Assembly (NCBI GenBank): GCA_021841025.1
Contig: JAKBWA010000104.1
Location: 23,311-87,310 of the forward strand
DNA: 64,000 nucleotides
From: Bacillota bacterium
Lineage (GTDB): Bacteria; Bacillota; Sulfobacillia; Sulfobacillales; Sulfobacillaceae
Direction of reading: 5' to 3'
Part shown: piece after piece, positions 1 through 10,381 of the stretch
How the letters are laid out: every line of letters starts with the position of its first letter
Numbering within the stretch: the first letter of the stretch is position 1
Notes under the pieces: model-generated
What the model was told of the DNA's origin: nothing
Databases searched by the model: none
Seen by the model: the letters and a program-made list of their open reading frames with translations, nothing else
Program-made: the position numbers and the translations under genes

Positions 1-239
1 GCAGGTGAGAGCTCGATCTTTTCCGACAAGGTTGCACGCAGGGGTATCCATGACAAGAGCACTGTCTTAATAAACGGAAGGGAGGCCATTTCATCCCACA
101 TTGCCCAAAATCGTTCTCGCTGGTGCGGCAGTCTGTAGCGTCGTGTTCCCGTAAAACGTTACCTGGTAAAGGATTGCGAACGGTGAAAAAGCGTTACTAA
201 TCATCTCGTTGCTTCTCTCGAAGCTCTATCGTTTGCCAA

Positions 240-773
240 CTATGGCTTAAAGGAATTCACCGCTGGAGATACGACGGGATTATACTGAGTGGCCTGTTTT
301 GCGGGATAGGTAAAGTCCATGAAGTATAACACCATCCCATTGAGAAAAATGAAATCGTAACGGATCAATCCGTAGGCCATTCACGATTTTGCCAGCAAGT
401 GCCACGAACTCCGGGTGCCTTTAACAACATAGCTGAGATTTTGGCGGGACGGAATGCCAAGATGGCTACTGTGGTTCGCCAGGAATGTGGATACGGATTC
501 TGGGGCCGGATATCCATATTCGTTGACCGTCGCGGTTTTGTTTGGGGATTCGTAAGTCACGCCATCCCGGGCACTTCGCAATTGGACTACCCGGCTTTTA
601 GGAATGGGAAAACTGAAACCGTCTACGTCATTCTTAATCCGCCGGATGGGGTCGTTGAAGGCTTGGTAGATGGCGAGGCATGGGTCCATGCTGACTGAGC
701 GGGCGTACTGACCGATCCGAAGGGGGGGTGTTGGGCCCAGTTGCGGTTGTGGTGACGTGCCGGGTGAATCCAC
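240..773 (-). pseudogene. Decayed protein-coding gene of unknown family, in-frame TGA
   Basis: The 130-aa ORF (381-773) stops at a TGA (381-383). The same frame continues with protein-like sequence (MAYGLIRYDFIFLNGMVLYFMDFTYPAKQATQYNPVVSPAVNSFKP) to a TAG at 240-242. Confidence 0.5.
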
Positions 774-1318
774 ATCTGGCGAAAAGCAAGCTGCTGAGTT
801 CCAGGCATCATCCTATGGTTCACACGGCAGCGTGGTCCATTGTGAAGATCTTCCATTTTCTGTGTTAAAGCCCCTGAACGAAGGGCACAGCTTGGCGGTG
901 AAGGCATCCCGATTGACAGTAACAAGCTCCATCTCCCATCTCAACGAACCTAACTTCTATCGATTTCAAAACTTTTCCCGTCAATGGAACCAGATAGATA
1001 AACTCTGAGCTGAATTCGCGCGATGAATTTCATATCAACCCACTCGTGATGTGCACAACATATGATTCGCGGATCCATATGAAGACTTTTCGCCATGGCT
1101 CCAAGGCCCGTCATCATTCACGGCCCTGACATAAAGACAAATACGTAACGTGCCAGGACTTGGGATGAAGGGGGGGCTTGTTCAACTCTGTTGCTATCAC
1201 AGGCGCTCTTAAGATTAAATTCTGTTTATTTTTCGGGTTGTTAGCGAAGTACCCGGGGACTGTCCCGCTAGGCGAATACCCAAACTGACTGAACTAGTCC
1301 CGAGTGCAAAGAAAATCC

Positions 1319-2350
1319 CTATCCAATGCGGGATAAAAGACTAAAGCCGCGATTCGATTGGAAAATCACGCCCTTGGGACTCTGGCTGAATAGTCCGGTA
1401 CTCTGGGGAAGGGGGTGCAGGTTGCGTTTGCCCAAGGTTACCAGTTGGCCAGAGGCATCCAAATTATTAATGACAAGATGTCCTGCCGAGAGGCCAATCT
1501 GTGGTTTCAGCCCGGTTTTCCATCGGTACCATAAGACCCCATGGCTGCTTGTCACCGCCAAAAGGTAAGCGGGTAACGCGCTTGGCCGGCGCAGCAACAA
1601 CGCAATGTGGGAGTTGTACGAAATGGAATCAACGAGTTCCGGCCACCGGGACGATCGGACGCTAAGAATCGGTTTATGGGTTCCTGTGCTAAGAGAGAGG
1701 AGGTTGATTTGGCCCGCTTGATCATAAACCAAGAAACGGCCACCTCTCACAAAGGGATGATATCCCAAACGAACTGTGGCAGGCAAAGCACGCGACGGAA
1801 ACTGAGAATGAACTCTAACAACCTTGCCGCTTTTGCTCACATAGTCCAAAGTGTTGCGAGGCGTAAAATAGGCTGCGATGGCCTGGGGAATTACCCGAAC
1901 AGGTTGGTGGAGGCGGTCCAAAGAGACTCCTTGGGCTACGGGCCAAGCCAATTCTTGACCGTTTGGCGCGAACACCAAGTGTCCTACGGGATCGGTAGGG
2001 GCATTTCGCAGAGCCACGGCATGCCCATTAACCAGCCACCGCGCTTGTCCGTCGTGGAGCACATAGGTGATCGCGGCATGCGAGGAAATCGGCAAATACC
2101 AGTCAGTATGAGGCAAATGGCCGCGTGGCAAAGACAACGCTTTGGTCTTGTCCCCCGCCGATCCGGATAACTGGACAGCGTGAGTTTGACGAGGACTGGT
2201 AATGGGATTGGAGGTTTGCCATCTTACGGGTGAAACTAGAGATTGTTGGTGGATTTTCCCCCATATGGCTAAGGCAGCCACTAACATAATGCCGATTCCT
2301 ATCCACCACCACCTTTTCACAAAAATCCTCCCCGTTCGAAATCCCGCCAT
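1319..2350 (-). CDS. Membrane-anchored hypothetical protein, beta-propeller/WD40-like
   Basis: Long ORF (343 aa) with N-terminal TM segment followed by beta-rich repeats. Confidence 0.65.
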   Translation of the reverse strand: MAGFRTGRIFVKRWWWIGIGIMLVAALAIWGKIHQQSLVSPVRWQTSNPITSPRQTHAVQLSGSAGDKTKALSLPRGHLPHTDWYLPISSHAAITYVLHDGQARWLVNGHAVALRNAPTDPVGHLVFAPNGQELAWPVAQGVSLDRLHQPVRVIPQAIAAYFTPRNTLDYVSKSGKVVRVHSQFPSRALPATVRLGYHPFVRGGRFLVYDQAGQINLLSLSTGTHKPILSVRSSRWPELVDSISYNSHIALLLRRPSALPAYLLAVTSSHGVLWYRWKTGLKPQIGLSAGHLVINNLDASGQLVTLGKRNLHPLPQSTGLFSQSPKGVIFQSNRGFSLLSRIG

Positions 2351-2393
2351 TGGCTCCCTATGACACCTTCAACTTACGCCCGGTACAGAGTTC

Positions 2394-2948
2394 TCAATGA
2401 GATGCCAGTTCATGATCATAGATTACCACAGCCTGGTGCATAGCGGCAGCAGCTTTCTCGGGGGCAATTTGACCGACGCCCGTTCCGTAAGCTGGGACAC
2501 AGACTTTTCTTATGGCGGGGTGCTGGTGCGCTACTCTCAAGAGGGCCAACATGGCTAAAGTAATAGGTTCCGGCGAAGACAAGGGCGCGGGGCAGGGCAT
2601 CGTGGGAACTAAAATAATCCATTTCGGCACGTCTTTGCCACTGGGTATAGCCACCGCTTGTCCGACGGGCATAAACCCACGATATAATTCTGCCAATATC
2701 TGCTGGGCTTTGTCATAGGCATCGGGAAGAACGCGGGAAATGGCCCGATCGAGACCTCCGCCCATTCCGAGACGGCTGTCGGAAGCCGTGGACCAAGCAT
2801 TGGCATCCGGACACAATGCGAGCCCCTGGCGAATTTCAAAACGGGAATCGTGCGAAAAGTGGTCTGTCCATGCCGCTATCATGAGTGGATCAGGTGCTGT
2901 AAGCAAAAACTTTGTTTCTGGAGAATTGTTCGTCGTCATGTCTGCCAT
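2394..2948 (-). CDS. Macro-domain-like protein (ADP-ribose binding family)
   Basis: Motifs resembling the macro fold: SRLGMGGGLDRAISRVLPDAY and VCVPAYGTGVGQIAPEKAAAAM. Confidence 0.65.
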   Translation of the reverse strand: MADMTTNNSPETKFLLTAPDPLMIAAWTDHFSHDSRFEIRQGLALCPDANAWSTASDSRLGMGGGLDRAISRVLPDAYDKAQQILAELYRGFMPVGQAVAIPSGKDVPKWIILVPTMPCPAPLSSPEPITLAMLALLRVAHQHPAIRKVCVPAYGTGVGQIAPEKAAAAMHQAVVIYDHELASH

Positions 2949-3445
2949 CCTTTGATAGTTTTTCCGCTTCTATTTGGACCGCTGGATTGTCGCCAGAGAC
3001 ATGGAAGCCAGATTTTTAAGGCTGACAAGTTCGTATGGGGCATGTCGGGTTGCGGTCTTATTGGTCATGTAAGATCCATTCTACATCCCACGAGCCTGCG
3101 AAGAGAAAGGATTTACATGCGCATTTTAAAGGGATGTCAAGATAAATCAATTATGGAGAATAATAATGGCATTAAACGGAGCTTAGAACATTTCTTGTCA
3201 TTTGGCTTCAAAGAGACATTGCTCTATCATACTCGTTATACTGTTCGCTCGGGTCGATTAAGAGGTGATAGTAACCTTCTTAAAAAATGACGAGCGTTTT
3301 TGTTATAGATAAGAGTGACAATTACATCTAACTGAAAGTCGCAGTACAAAGACGTAACGCGGAAAAATTCTGCCGTTCTTTTAAGACTACACCATTGTGG
3401 TTTAAGGCAATACTGACGGCAGAAGGTGACCGAAAGGAGGAAGTA

Positions 3446-4894
3446 TTGCTGCGTACTCATAATAAAGGATTATCCAGTATCCCGAAATTAAAAAAGAAAG
3501 TGCCAAACCAAGGATTAAGACGGGCATTAGGACCAAGACAGGTACAGTTGCTTTCGATGGGTGGCGTGATTGGAGTCGGGTTGTTTTATGGTGCCGGGGT
3601 GGCGTTGAAACTGGCCGGTCCCGCCGTTATTATCGACTATGTCATTGGCGGGATTATTGTGGCCATTGTGATGCGGTCTTTGGGAGAGATGACTGTAGAG
3701 GAGCCATTGGCCGGATCATTCAGCCGGTTTGCCAATCAAGCTTTTGGAGAAATGTTTGGATTCTTGACGGGAGGAATGTGGTGGTTCTTTTGGGTCGCCA
3801 CGGTCATGTCGGAACTGGCAGCCATTGGGCTTTTGGTTCAGTACTGGTTTCCGGCATTCCCTCCTTGGATTCCCGGACTCGTGGCGCTGGGGTTATTCGT
3901 CATTTCCAACCTGTTTTCGGTCGAAGTATTCGGGGAACTGGAATTTTGGTTTGCGGTATTAAAGATTCTTGCCATTGTCAGCTTTATTGTGCTGGGTGTT
4001 CTGGTCACGATCATTGGCATCAACGGAGCTGGGCTGACTAATTTGTGGGGCCACGGAGGATTCTTGCCGAACGGAGTGGGAGGCGTTTTGCAAGCGGTTT
4101 CTTTGGTGGTCTTGGGATACAGCGGGGTAGAAACCCTGGCGGTTACCGCAGGGGAAACGGGAAATCCCCGGAAGGCTATTCCTCAAGCGGTATCTAATGT
4201 GTCGTGGAGAATAGCCATTCTCTATGTGGGATCCATTAGTGTGATGCTGGTGGCATTTTCATGGACCTCTTTAGCGGGCCATCATGTGAGCCCTTATGTG
4301 CTCTTGTTTGCTAAAGCTGGAATTCCTTTGGCTGCCACTGTCATCAATATCATCATCATTTCCTCAGGTTTGTCTTCCTCAAACACCGGGTTGTATGGAG
4401 GAAGCCGGATGCTGTTTTCCATGGCTAAAGACGGATATTTGCCTGTCTCCCTTAAACGCCTTTCGCGTTTTAAGGTGCCGAAGCTGTCGGTGATCATTAC
4501 TGGACTCGGCATGTCTGTGGGAATTCTCATTACTTATCTGGCCCCCAATTCGGTGTATGTTTGGATTTCTAGTGCTTCCGCATTTGCCGCCATATGGACT
4601 TGGAGCATAATTTTATTGTCGGAAATTACCATTCGAAAGAGAAAAGGCGGAAGATCAGCCTCTCTTCATTACCCGTTATGGCCCTGGCCTATTCTTCCGG
4701 TGCTGGGTCTGATTTTGCTGGCAGGCATGCTGTTGGCCATCATGACCTCTCCTCTGACCGAGGTATCGGTCTGGTCTGGTGTGCTCTGGTTGGTCTTCTT
4801 AACCGGGTGGTGGTTCTTATATTCCCGTAAGCGCATCAAAAGAAATCAAGACCATGACGAAGATGAGGTGACCTCGAAGAAAAAAATGCTGTAA
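3446..4894 (+). CDS. APC-superfamily amino-acid permease
   Basis: Multi-TM protein with GGVIGVGLFYGAGVAL and SLGEMTVEEP motifs. The likely start is TTG at 3446 behind AAAGGAGG, in frame with the listed ORF. Confidence 0.9.
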   Translation: MLRTHNKGLSSIPKLKKKVPNQGLRRALGPRQVQLLSMGGVIGVGLFYGAGVALKLAGPAVIIDYVIGGIIVAIVMRSLGEMTVEEPLAGSFSRFANQAFGEMFGFLTGGMWWFFWVATVMSELAAIGLLVQYWFPAFPPWIPGLVALGLFVISNLFSVEVFGELEFWFAVLKILAIVSFIVLGVLVTIIGINGAGLTNLWGHGGFLPNGVGGVLQAVSLVVLGYSGVETLAVTAGETGNPRKAIPQAVSNVSWRIAILYVGSISVMLVAFSWTSLAGHHVSPYVLLFAKAGIPLAATVINIIIISSGLSSSNTGLYGGSRMLFSMAKDGYLPVSLKRLSRFKVPKLSVIITGLGMSVGILITYLAPNSVYVWISSASAFAAIWTWSIILLSEITIRKRKGGRSASLHYPLWPWPILPVLGLILLAGMLLAIMTSPLTEVSVWSGVLWLVFLTGWWFLYSRKRIKRNQDHDEDEVTSKKKML

Positions 4895-4902
4895 CTGGCG
4901 AG

Positions 4903-6144
4903 TTAGGGCCTCGGGGGCTTGGGGGCCAAGAGGGTCATGAGATGGGCAAGATTTTGCAGAATTTGAATACGGGTGCTGCTCCACTTGAAGGGATCCCTAT
5001 AATAGGCCCCCACTGTTCCCCACACAGGTTTTCCAACGGGCATAATGGCGACGGACTCGGGAAAGCCTAGTGTCTGGATGACAGGTGCTTGCAGGTACTC
5101 GGCCTCGTCACTTTTGTTCTGCAATATAACCGGGGCTTTCTTTCGAAAGGCCCGAATTCCGACTGACGGAGAGTCCCACGAAATCACTTCGCGATAGGCG
5201 TGGCCGATACTGAATAACGGTTGCATGCCGCATGGGACGGCCTGGTACAGCGTCAAGGCCAGGGGCTGCAGCATTTTGAATGCGGTATTCATCATGGTGG
5301 TAATTTGATCGCTAGCAGACAGCTTGGCTTCTACCAGATGTTCCAGCAAAAGACTCCAATGCGAGAGAAAGGGCTCAAGTCCTTGCCAAGGATGGCTTGA
5401 CGCTGTGTGAATCTCTCGTTGGCGTTGACGAATCAAGCTAATCACTTCCGGCCGCAAGGATTCCATCTCTTTCCAACTCCTGGGTTTGCCAAAGTAAAAT
5501 CCTTGGGCGGTTTCAACTCCCAAATCGATGCATGTCAATAGTTCATCACGGGTTTCAATGCCTTCGGCAATCAGTTGAAAGCCGAGAAAGCGGGCCATCT
5601 GGCTAACCGAGGCCATTAAGTTGCGTTTTACCGGATGTAGTTGGCATTGGGCAACGAGAGTACGGTCGAGTTTGACAAAATGAGGATGAACAGCCACGAG
5701 TTTGTTCAGCCCGGAATAACCCGTACCAAAGTCGTCGAGGGCAATCGTGCCGCCTCGGTGGCGAAAATTTCGAATAGCCTTTTCCACCTCGGGACCCAGC
5801 CAGTTCCCGCGCTCGGTGATTTCTAAAACCACCGAGCCATCGGGGCACGACTCAATAAGGTTTTGTACGATATCGTCTGAGAGAGAATCCGGATGAATAT
5901 TGACATATAGCGGCGTGACAATGGAATGTGTGTGAATGAATCGCGTTATTTTTCTCAAGATAATTCGGTCGACTTCCACAGACAACCCCTGCTTAGACAC
6001 CTCTTGAAAGAAAATTTCGGCATTGATTAACTCTTTGTCGGGGGTGTAAGGGCGTGTCAGAACTTCATAACCTATCACGTGTCCCGTTGACAAGGAGATC
6101 AAGGGATGGAATGCCAAAGAGAACTGGTCTGGGCCATTTTGCAT
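4903..6144 (-). CDS. EAL-domain c-di-GMP phosphodiesterase with C-terminal GAF-like region
   Basis: YEVLTR, LYVNIHPDSL, VLEITE, ALDDFGTGYS, KLDR, AEGIET and AQGFYFGKP motifs all present. Confidence 0.9.
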   Translation of the reverse strand: MQNGPDQFSLAFHPLISLSTGHVIGYEVLTRPYTPDKELINAEIFFQEVSKQGLSVEVDRIILRKITRFIHTHSIVTPLYVNIHPDSLSDDIVQNLIESCPDGSVVLEITERGNWLGPEVEKAIRNFRHRGGTIALDDFGTGYSGLNKLVAVHPHFVKLDRTLVAQCQLHPVKRNLMASVSQMARFLGFQLIAEGIETRDELLTCIDLGVETAQGFYFGKPRSWKEMESLRPEVISLIRQRQREIHTASSHPWQGLEPFLSHWSLLLEHLVEAKLSASDQITTMMNTAFKMLQPLALTLYQAVPCGMQPLFSIGHAYREVISWDSPSVGIRAFRKKAPVILQNKSDEAEYLQAPVIQTLGFPESVAIMPVGKPVWGTVGAYYRDPFKWSSTRIQILQNLAHLMTLLAPKPPRP

Positions 6145-6620
6145 CCATTCTCGGATATTGAAGTTTGGGGAATGACCCTTTCTATCACTAGACGTGGCGA
6201 ATCTCTCCTCAACTTTTACTAAGGCTATTGTGCAGATATTTGTCGTTCCTGTCTACGTCGTGTCGAAACTTGACTAATTTTGCTGCACTAGACATCGCGG
6301 AGATGCTACCTATGCCTGTTGATTTCTCAAATTACCGGGAGTACACCAAAGGAGGGGAGATTTCAAGCCAGGCCCCTTGGCGTTCGTGCCGACTTGCTTG
6401 TAACTAGCGCAGATACAGAGAAGATGGCCAAGCCCACTAGGTCCAAAAGCTCATGTCACCACGCTACAGTAACCCGCGTCAGCGAAAAAAGCGCTGAAGT
6501 CCAGGGGCCAATGATCTTGTGGTGTCTTGTGGAAGATTAGAGGCTGAAGGACAATTCATCCAACACAAGACAAGAGGAAGCAAGGGTGATCTTGCCCGCG
6601 AGTGTTACCGGATAATCACA

Positions 6621-7526
6621 TTAAGGAGATGATTTGGCGGATCTCTGGGGATTTGGACGGCCCACCTCGCTTTTTGGACGATTGTTTTTGGTTAGGCTGT
6701 ACAGAGCCATGAATGATAATGTCCAAAATAACGCAAAGAACAGCATAAGGAACCATCCGATGAATTGTCCCGCCGTGTGTGCAAGCTCTGTGAGCCACAG
6801 CGTGGTGAATATCAGTACTGCTTGGCCTCCATAGGCTGTGATAACAGCCGCCAGGCTCAAATACCGGTTGTGCTGTTGATATTGCCACGCATATCTCCAG
6901 GCCTTGCGCAACTTTAAACCGGCAACAAACAAAAAATTCATCACCCATAATATCCACACGCTGACGAAAAGACCGAGTACCAGAGCCACTGCAGTCAATA
7001 TAACCAGCGAGGACAGTAAAGCGAGTCCGAATAGGATGTGCATTACGATATAAACCAGACCCATGACAATCAGCCATAGGGTCCAGGACAACGAGGCGGT
7101 GAGGATTAGTCCGTAACTACGGCCAAAATAGCGCAGCCCGTTTGCAAAAAAGCTGCGGAAACTCAAGGGATTATGTCTTATAGCTTCACCCAGGGTTCCC
7201 AAAAACCCCGCAGTGAAATAGGGCACCAGAAGAAACAAGTAAATCGCCGCCAAAGGAGTCAGTCCCAAGAAATGCCCCAACTGCCTCCCGTTGGCATTAA
7301 GGGTCTGGTTTAGGATCGTGAGGGCTGTCATCACAATAAGAACGAACTCCCAAAGAAGAAGCCCGGTAATCTGAGGGTTGTTGCCTAAAGCCCTGATACT
7401 AATACGGTAGATTTTGAGGTACATGCCGCCGCTCCCCTCTTTTCGATTTTCTTGTTGTCTTATGGTATCAAGAAGCAGACCTATGGTGGAGGGACAATTT
7501 TTAAAAAAGCGTAAGTGCTTAGGCAT
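6621..7526 (-). CDS. Multi-pass integral membrane protein, unknown function
   Basis: 301-aa ORF with several hydrophobic segments. Confidence 0.65.
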   Translation of the reverse strand: MPKHLRFFKNCPSTIGLLLDTIRQQENRKEGSGGMYLKIYRISIRALGNNPQITGLLLWEFVLIVMTALTILNQTLNANGRQLGHFLGLTPLAAIYLFLLVPYFTAGFLGTLGEAIRHNPLSFRSFFANGLRYFGRSYGLILTASLSWTLWLIVMGLVYIVMHILFGLALLSSLVILTAVALVLGLFVSVWILWVMNFLFVAGLKLRKAWRYAWQYQQHNRYLSLAAVITAYGGQAVLIFTTLWLTELAHTAGQFIGWFLMLFFALFWTLSFMALYSLTKNNRPKSEVGRPNPQRSAKSSP

Positions 7527-7589
7527 TTCTTGCTCCTGAACACCTAATAGTGAGAAGACTAAGAGAAAGCCGACTTTGTGTTACCATAA

Positions 7590-8708
7590 ATGAGAGAAAG
7601 GCATGTAAGGGGGATGCGTATGCACCGACTAGCCAAGGCGCGAGAGCGTCTAGGTAAAGAAAATGCCATGATGTTTATGTCAGCCGGCGATGATTTGCGA
7701 TACCTCTTATCGTGGTCGCCGTTGGCGGATGAAAGATTGACGTTTCTGGGAATATCGGAAGACTCGGTAACTCTCGTGGTTCCGTCGGTAAATGCTCAGG
7801 AAGCGCGAGAGCACGTGGCTGGAATAGTTGAGATTTTTTCCTATACAGACCAAGAGGGACCGGAAGCTTTATTGCAGAAAGTCTTTGGCAAGACAACTCT
7901 TCAGGTACATACCATTTACGTATCAGATGATGCTCGGTTTGATCATGTCGAAGTTCTCAAAACTTCACTGGGGTGGAAATCACGACTAGAGCGTGCTTCG
8001 GCGTTGATGGCGCCCTGGCGTATGGTCAAGGACAGTGATGAAATTGAAAAATTGAAAGCATCCCAGGCCATCAATGACCGGGCTATGGAGGTGGGGTTGG
8101 CCGCAATTCGTGCGGGCATGACAGAGGTGGAACTCCAAGATATTATCCACCGCGCTTTCATGGCTAATGGGGCAGATCGTGATGCGTTCATCATTGTGGC
8201 GGCGGGATCTCATAGCGCTTTGCCTCACCATACCCCTGATCATACTGTCATTGCCGAAGGACCGGTATTATTAGACATAGGGTGTTTTAAGGATGGGTAT
8301 GCGTCTGATATGACCCGCGTCGCCTATGTGGGCACTCCCGGTGATGAATTTCTCCACGTTCACCGAATTGTCAATCAGGCAGTCGAAGCGGCTCTGGTCA
8401 AAGCCACGGCCTTGACCGAGGCACAAAGTATTGACCACGCAGCCCGCAGGGTGATTGAAGATGCTGGCTATGGGCCATATTTTGTACACCGTCTGGGACA
8501 TGGTATTGGTCTTTCGGTCCATGAATTGCCCTCCATTATGGAAGGCAATCCGGCCAGGGTTCCGGTGAATTCGACGTTTTCCATAGAACCGGGAATTTAT
8601 TTGCCTAAGCGCTTTGGAGTACGTTTGGAAGACATAGTGGTAGCCAAAGAGGACGAAAGTGTAGTTTTGTCTCAAGTTTCCCGGGATGTTTACCAAGTGC
8701 ACCGCTGA
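7590..8708 (+). CDS. Xaa-Pro aminopeptidase/dipeptidase, peptidase M24
   Basis: LLDIGCFKDGYASDMTRVAYVG, HRLGHGIGLSVHELP and FSIEPGIYLP M24 metal-ligand motifs. Confidence 0.93.
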   Translation: MRERHVRGMRMHRLAKARERLGKENAMMFMSAGDDLRYLLSWSPLADERLTFLGISEDSVTLVVPSVNAQEAREHVAGIVEIFSYTDQEGPEALLQKVFGKTTLQVHTIYVSDDARFDHVEVLKTSLGWKSRLERASALMAPWRMVKDSDEIEKLKASQAINDRAMEVGLAAIRAGMTEVELQDIIHRAFMANGADRDAFIIVAAGSHSALPHHTPDHTVIAEGPVLLDIGCFKDGYASDMTRVAYVGTPGDEFLHVHRIVNQAVEAALVKATALTEAQSIDHAARRVIEDAGYGPYFVHRLGHGIGLSVHELPSIMEGNPARVPVNSTFSIEPGIYLPKRFGVRLEDIVVAKEDESVVLSQVSRDVYQVHR

Positions 8709-8784
8709 GTCGAGGGGATTGCCTTCTTTAGCTTCATCATATTGCTGAGATGAAAATCTCAAAGCCATTTCGATGAGATAGGAG

Positions 8785-9294
8785 ATGATCGTTGTCGTGA
8801 CCACAAAGATCCAAACACATAAGCAAGACCCGATGGTAGGGGAAAAGGCGCCGGATTTCACTTTGGAAGGAACCAACGGCTCTGTGCACTTGGCCGATTT
8901 GTTGGGCCGTGTGGTGGTTCTCTATTTTTATCCCCGTGATAATACGCCGGGATGTACTACGGAAGCCTGCGACTTCCGGGATATGATTCAAGACTTCTCA
9001 GACGTGAATGCGGTAGTGCTGGGAGTAAGCATGGACTCTTTGACCAGTCATGCAAAATTTACCGCCAAGTACCAGTTGCCGTTCAACTTATTATCGGACA
9101 GTGACGGGAAAGTTGCGAACCGTTACGGGGTTTACAAGCAGAAAAATCTGTACGGCAAAGTTTCTTACGGTATTGAACGATCGACGCTCGTCATAGATCG
9201 GAACGGAATTATCCGTTATGTCTTTAGAAAAGTGAGAGTGCCTGGGCATGTGAGTCAGGTGAAAGAGTTAGTCAAGCAAATGACCAATGGATAA
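8785..9294 (+). CDS. bcp: Peroxiredoxin, Bcp/PrxQ type
   Basis: VVLYFYPRDNTPGCTTEACDFRD, typical of PrxQ/Bcp. Confidence 0.93.
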   Translation: MIVVVTTKIQTHKQDPMVGEKAPDFTLEGTNGSVHLADLLGRVVVLYFYPRDNTPGCTTEACDFRDMIQDFSDVNAVVLGVSMDSLTSHAKFTAKYQLPFNLLSDSDGKVANRYGVYKQKNLYGKVSYGIERSTLVIDRNGIIRYVFRKVRVPGHVSQVKELVKQMTNG

Positions 9295-9985
9295 CGGGGC
9301 TAAGACCATGCCGAAGACAGAGCCGCGTCGGTCAGTGGAAGAGATATTGACCCTTCTGGCCAGTCTTTACCCCAACCCTACAACGGAATTAATCCATGAA
9401 AGCCCCTGGCAGCTTTTAGTGGCAACGATTCTGTCCGCCCAGTGCACCGATAAAAGGGTCAATATGATTACCCCGCGAATCTTTGCCATGTTTCCGGGAC
9501 CGCAAGAACTTGCCCAAGCGACACCCGGAACAGTCGAAGACTTAATTAAGGATTGCGGGCTTTTTCGTACCAAGGCCCGCAATCTGATAGTTGCGGCGCA
9601 ACTGGTTACGAAGAAGTACAGCGGAGAAGTGCCTTACGAACGTGAAGAACTCATGGAGTTGCCAGGAGTGGGCCGAAAGACGGCTAATGTCATCTTGGCC
9701 AATTGTTTCGGCGTGGACGCCATTGCGGTGGATACCCACGTGTTTAGACTGGCGCACCGCTTGGGATGGTCTTCCGCCAAAGATGTGATGGGCACGGAAG
9801 ATGATCTGATGCAAGTCATTCCCCGGAGCAAATGGCGTAATGCCCATCACTGGCTCATTTATCATGGGCGAAGGGTTTGTCTGGCCAAAAATCCCCGTTG
9901 CTCTACGTGTGAACTCAGATCTTTATGTCCCCAAATTGGGGTAAAGAACAGCGAAAAGGAGTTGACGTCAAAGTGGTCGCCTTAG
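9287..9985 (+). CDS. nth: Endonuclease III
   Basis: LPGVGRKTANVILANCFGVDAIAVDTHVFRLAHRLGW HhH-GPD plus C-terminal 4Fe-4S cysteines (CLAKNPRCSTCELRSLC). Confidence 0.95.
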   Translation: MDNGAKTMPKTEPRRSVEEILTLLASLYPNPTTELIHESPWQLLVATILSAQCTDKRVNMITPRIFAMFPGPQELAQATPGTVEDLIKDCGLFRTKARNLIVAAQLVTKKYSGEVPYEREELMELPGVGRKTANVILANCFGVDAIAVDTHVFRLAHRLGWSSAKDVMGTEDDLMQVIPRSKWRNAHHWLIYHGRRVCLAKNPRCSTCELRSLCPQIGVKNSEKELTSKWSP

Positions 9986-10314
9986 TTGCGGATCTGTTTT
10001 TTGCTGAGCGCATTATGAAGATAGGCGTCTCAGTGGGCGAAGATGTGACAATTTGCGGGACTATCAAAGAGTTTCGAGATTTTGTCAATCAAAAACATCC
10101 CGATCTAGCCGTCGTAGATTTGAGCTTGATTAACAGCAATGATTTGTCATGGTTTGGAGAAATTCCGCACGTTGCGGGATTTGGGCCGCATGTTGACCGC
10201 AACAAATTTCAAAGTGCCAAAGCCGGGGGAATTTGGCCTCTGTGGGCTAACTCTCATTTAACGCAAAAACTGGGTCCATGGATTGTGGCGACAAGAGCTA
10301 TAAGCCGTGCGTAA
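9973..10314 (+). CDS. Receiver-like small protein (degenerate REC fold), overlaps the nth 3' end
   Basis: ORF 9925-10314; likely GTG start at 9973 behind AAGGAG. VVALVADLFFAERIMKIG..PDLAVVDLSLIN resembles a receiver alpha/beta pattern. Confidence 0.5.
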   Translation: MVALVADLFFAERIMKIGVSVGEDVTICGTIKEFRDFVNQKHPDLAVVDLSLINSNDLSWFGEIPHVAGFGPHVDRNKFQSAKAGGIWPLWANSHLTQKLGPWIVATRAISRA

Positions 10315-10381
10315 GACGAATCGGGGTGTTCCCGTGTATCATGCCCAGGATAACATCAGAACATGGGAGGACGATGACTAG

